From Brenneria roseae subsp. roseae (GTDB taxonomy: Bacteria; Pseudomonadota; Gammaproteobacteria; Enterobacterales; Enterobacteriaceae), in the NCBI RefSeq assembly GCF_003115845.1, contig NZ_KZ819029.1, forward strand, positions 1-64,000: DNA of 64,000 nucleotides. The letters run 5' to 3'. The notes beneath the pieces are model-generated. The model ran no database searches, was not told the DNA's origin, and saw only the letters and a program-made list of their open reading frames with translations. Below are positions 63,609 to 64,000 of the stretch, in pieces. The first letter of the stretch is position 1; every line of letters starts with the position of its first letter. Made by a program: the position numbers and the translations under genes.

Positions 63609-64000
63609 TATATCCCCACGGTCTTACGCAATGCCGCAACCGGGCGGCGGAAAAGGTACATCCCCAGCGGGACATAATTACCATAAATTTTTGCCGTGCC
63701 CCGCAGGCCGATACGCGGCACGGCATCCACGAAACGGGCATCCAGCCGGTAAGCCAATGTGCCGTAATCCGTTAACGCCGACTCATAAGCAATACGCTCG
63801 AGGCTGGCGGCGTAACGCGTCAGCGGATCGCTATCCAGGAACAGGGCAACATCCGCCGCATCGGGAAACTGAATCGCATCGCCAACGTCCAGTTCGATTT
63901 TTAACTCCGCCTGCTGCGGATTGGCGAGTTCCATCAACCGTTCGCCTGTTCTGACTGGTTTTCCCATCAGGCGATCCACATCCGCAAATACGACGATGCC
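63608..64000 (-). CDS. HlyD-like periplasmic adaptor, C-terminal part
   Basis: The frame continues past the window end, so only the last ~130 residues are seen. They read GIVVFADVDRLMGKPVRTGE at the edge, the end of a barrel-sandwich domain, followed by the beta-barrel segment (LKIELDVGDAIQFPDAADVALFLD) and YRLDARF with a C-terminus leading into the next gene. This is the layout of membrane-fusion proteins that link an inner membrane transporter to an outer membrane channel. It overlaps the M50/HlyD gene by one base, so both belong to one operon whose other genes lie beyond the window. Confidence 0.8.
   Translation of the reverse strand, partial: GIVVFADVDRLMGKPVRTGERLMELANPQQAELKIELDVGDAIQFPDAADVALFLDSDPLTRYAASLERIAYESALTDYGTLAYRLDARFVDAVPRIGLRGTAKIYGNYVPLGMYLFRRPVAALRKTVGI

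Overview
The window looks like the chromosome of a plant-associated Enterobacterales species, most likely a member of the Pectobacteriaceae (Pectobacterium, Brenneria or Dickeya type). This rests on enterobacterial gene families (YghU, YjjA/DUF2501, CheV, DdpX-ABCDF), a type VI secretion locus in Vibrio cholerae order, a palindromic repeat of a kind I associate with these genera, and sugar catabolic gene sets. The genus is an inference. No rRNA, tRNA, CRISPR array, intact insertion sequence or prophage was seen.

Layout. 1-2.6 kb: the C-terminal part of a trimeric autotransporter adhesin (cut by the window edge), an attenuator-like hairpin, an unknown lipoprotein and an overlapping 52-residue ORF. 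2.6-3.5 kb: non-coding, with a possible IS3-like scrap. 3.5-15.6 kb: a catabolic cluster: two TIM-barrel proteins, a D-2-hydroxyacid dehydrogenase, an MFS carrier, transketolase, transaldolase, an RpiB-type isomerase, a fused DhaK-DhaL kinase, a variant triose-phosphate isomerase and a SorC/DeoR-type regulator. Together they read as a route from a four-carbon ketose (probably L-erythrulose) through erythrulose phosphates to erythrose 4-phosphate and the pentose phosphate pathway. A TGTTCA motif recurs in the control regions. 15.8-20.6 kb: small accessory genes (DUF2501, an EamA exporter, an SDR, and a LysR regulator divergent from a PRISE-type reductase). 20.6-21.0 kb: a truncated small heat-shock gene that still has a sigma-32-like promoter and a thermometer-like leader.

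21.0-42.7 kb: a complete minus-strand T6SS locus, tssB-C-E-F-G-tagH-J-K-L-clpV-vasH-vasI-tssA-tssM-vasL plus a Sel1-repeat lipoprotein. It has a good sigma-54 promoter candidate before tssB, matching the encoded sigma-54 activator VasH. Hcp, VgrG, PAAR and effectors are absent and must lie elsewhere. 42.7-43.8 kb: AT-rich spacer with a permease remnant.

43.8-50.1 kb: a six-gene minus-strand operon for an unknown sugar (TIM-barrel isomerase, ribose-type ABC importer, RpiR regulator, PfkB kinase) behind a large nested palindrome. 50.5-52.4 kb: yghU and cheV. 52.7-60.0 kb: an RpiR regulator followed by ddpX-A-B-C-D-F for D-Ala-D-Ala hydrolysis and dipeptide import. 60.4-64.0 kb: a signal-peptide-bearing tail-collar protein and, across a repeat, an M50 protease/HlyD chimera overlapping a HlyD-like adaptor that runs off the window. 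This last pair and the tetrose cluster are the least explained systems here.
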